13,896 bases of DNA from contig CATKXN010000070.1 of assembly GCA_949840605.1 (NCBI GenBank), forward strand, positions 1 to 13,896, written 5' to 3'. The notes beneath the pieces are model-generated. The model had not been told where the DNA came from. It saw only the letters and a program-made list of their open reading frames with translations, and ran no database searches. Below are positions 12,712-13,896 of the stretch, one piece after another (position 1 is the stretch's first letter; every line of letters starts with the position of its first letter). This DNA comes from an uncultured Alistipes sp. (GTDB lineage Bacteria > Bacteroidota > Bacteroidia > Bacteroidales > Rikenellaceae). The translations under genes and the position numbers were made by a program.

Positions 12712-13896
12712 TCACAGCGTGACGGTCTGTCCGGAGAGGCGGCTGCGCTCGGCCTCGAAGCAGATGCGGTGGCTTTCGACCGAGTTGGCGATCGCCGTGC
12801 GGAACCGGTGCTCCCGGCGGCCGAGCGTATCGACGAAATCCTCGATCAGCCGGAGGTCGGCCCCGGCGTGGAACGGCTTCCCGATAAGCTTCGAGAAGTC
12901 GTATACACGCTCTTCGCCGCCGCGGAATTTGCGGACGCGCAGCGTGCGCTCGTCACCGTCGATTTCACCGTGCGTCAGCCGGATGTGCGTTTCGCGCTGG
13001 TCGCCCAGTGTGAAGGCGTCCATCGAGAACGAGATCGTGACGTCGTTGTCCATCTCCATCGAGACGATCTGGTGGTCCACCACGTCGTTGTCGCAGCGGA
13101 ACACGCACCGTCCGTAGTCGCCCGAGCGCAGTTCGCGCAGGATCACTTCGTCGAGCGTGGCGCCTGCCGGAATGTCGAAATTCGAGATCCAGTCGCGGCG
13201 GTTGTAGTAGAGGTCCACGGCCGAATAGGGGCATTCCTTTTCGACGGGGCAGTCGATGCACCGTGCGGAGCTCTGTGCCGGGGCGTTTTCAGCGCGGAAC
13301 CAGCGCAGCGATCCGAATGACGAGAGCTTGCGGCAGCGGGCTTCGGTGAGCCACAGCAGGAAGTCGATGTCGTGGCAGCATTTCGAGATCAGCATCGGGT
13401 TGGTGATCTCCTCGCGGCGCCACATGCCGCGTACGAACCCGTGGGTCGTGCGGTCGAGCCCCACGGCAGCCAGGTGGCTGATGGTGATGATCTCGCCCAG
13501 CTCGCCCGAATCGACGATCTCCTTGATCCGGAGGAAATAGGGGTGGTAGCGCAGGACGTGGCACACGCCGACGATCACCCCTTTGCGGCGGGCGGCTTCT
13601 TCGATCCGGCAGCATTCGGAAAGGGTTTGCGCAATGGGCTTTTCGAGCAGCACGTTGTAGCCCGCCTCGATGGCCTGCATGCAGGGTTCGAAATGCTCGT
13701 TCTCGGGGGTGGCGATCAGCACGGCGTCGGCCGGAAGGGGATTTTCGAAGAAACTCGCGTAGTTGCTGAAGCACCGTTCCGGTCCCAGTCCGAATTTTTC
13801 GGCGGTCGTGCGGCGGCGGATCTCGTTGATCTCCACCACGCCCGCAAGTTGCAGCCGTTCGGGGTGCCGGATTGCGTATTCGAGGTATTTGCTGGT
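12712..13896 (-). CDS. Gfo/Idh/MocA-family oxidoreductase, N-terminus cut by window edge
   Basis: The frame is open to the right edge; the last visible codons read TSKYLEYAIRHPERLQLAGV, the end of the first Rossmann helix and second strand, so the Gly-rich NAD(P) motif and start codon lie beyond the window. The internal GTG at 13839 is not a real start. About 394 residues are visible. Family marks are ATPENEH, the EKP motif (LLEKPIAQ, about residues 85-87 of the visible part) that binds the cofactor, HVLRYHP, and CCHDIDFLLWL with the catalytic-region His-Asp. A cysteine set CIDCPVEKECPYSA (visible 213-222) lies in the substrate domain and is, from memory, shared with a subgroup of these enzymes. 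Members oxidise or reduce sugars, inositols or related compounds, and some hydrolyse glycosides by an NAD-dependent route; the substrate here is unknown. It converges on the terminator shared with the pseudoprotease. Confidence 0.92.
   Translation of the reverse strand, partial: TSKYLEYAIRHPERLQLAGVVEINEIRRRTTAEKFGLGPERCFSNYASFFENPLPADAVLIATPENEHFEPCMQAIEAGYNVLLEKPIAQTLSECCRIEEAARRKGVIVGVCHVLRYHPYFLRIKEIVDSGELGEIITISHLAAVGLDRTTHGFVRGMWRREEITNPMLISKCCHDIDFLLWLTEARCRKLSSFGSLRWFRAENAPAQSSARCIDCPVEKECPYSAVDLYYNRRDWISNFDIPAGATLDEVILRELRSGDYGRCVFRCDNDVVDHQIVSMEMDNDVTISFSMDAFTLGDQRETHIRLTHGEIDGDERTLRVRKFRGGEERVYDFSKLIGKPFHAGADLRLIEDFVDTLGRREHRFRTAIANSVESHRICFEAERSRLSGQTVTL

Noticed and set aside
13837..13839. 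GTG at 13839 as the start of the oxidoreductase
   Set aside because: The frame stays open to the window edge with family-like sequence (LAGVVEINE), and the Gly-rich cofactor motif would be missing if translation began here.

Overview
The window looks like chromosomal DNA of a GC-rich Bacteroidota, most like the gut genus Alistipes (Rikenellaceae). This rests on three things: promoter elements of the Bacteroidota form TAnnTTTG, lipoproteins and exported proteins typical of the phylum (tandem FKBP lipoproteins, DUF5117-type zinc proteases, a DUF3127 protein), and weak or absent Shine-Dalgarno sequences. The genus is inferred from style and was not tested by a search. No IS element, CRISPR array, tRNA or rRNA was recognised.

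Layout. Positions 1-335 hold a tandem array of about 66.5-bp units, each carrying a perfect 7-bp hairpin with a CTT loop; the array runs off the left edge. Next is pdxB (339-1334, minus), for vitamin B6 synthesis. It is divergent from a tightly coupled three-gene run on the plus strand: an arginase/agmatinase-family ureohydrolase (1430-2485), the Na+/H+ antiporter nhaA (2486-3868) and a lipoprotein with a degenerate FKBP domain (3865-4566). A full-length FKBP-type prolyl isomerase lipoprotein with its own promoter and a strong terminator follows (4655-5767). Then come a small GlsB/YeaQ-type membrane protein (6020-6280), a 79-residue protein made of two 33-residue repeats (6372-6611) and, on the minus strand, a DUF3127 OB-fold-type protein ending in an SSB-like DDLPF tip (6726-7094).

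The right half is dominated by two paralogous exported proteins of about 870 residues, 12 bp apart. The first (7390-10026) is a zinc metalloprotease with an intact HExxHxxGxxH motif and Met-turn. The second (10039-12651) keeps the fold-defining sequence, but all zinc ligands, the catalytic Glu and the Met-turn Met are replaced, so it is a pseudoprotease. A long bidirectional terminator separates this pair from a convergent Gfo/Idh/MocA oxidoreductase that is cut by the right edge.

The most interesting items are the protease/pseudoprotease pair, the hairpin-repeat array with compensatory stem changes, the two-repeat stress-associated small protein, and the pairing of a degenerate with an intact FKBP lipoprotein.
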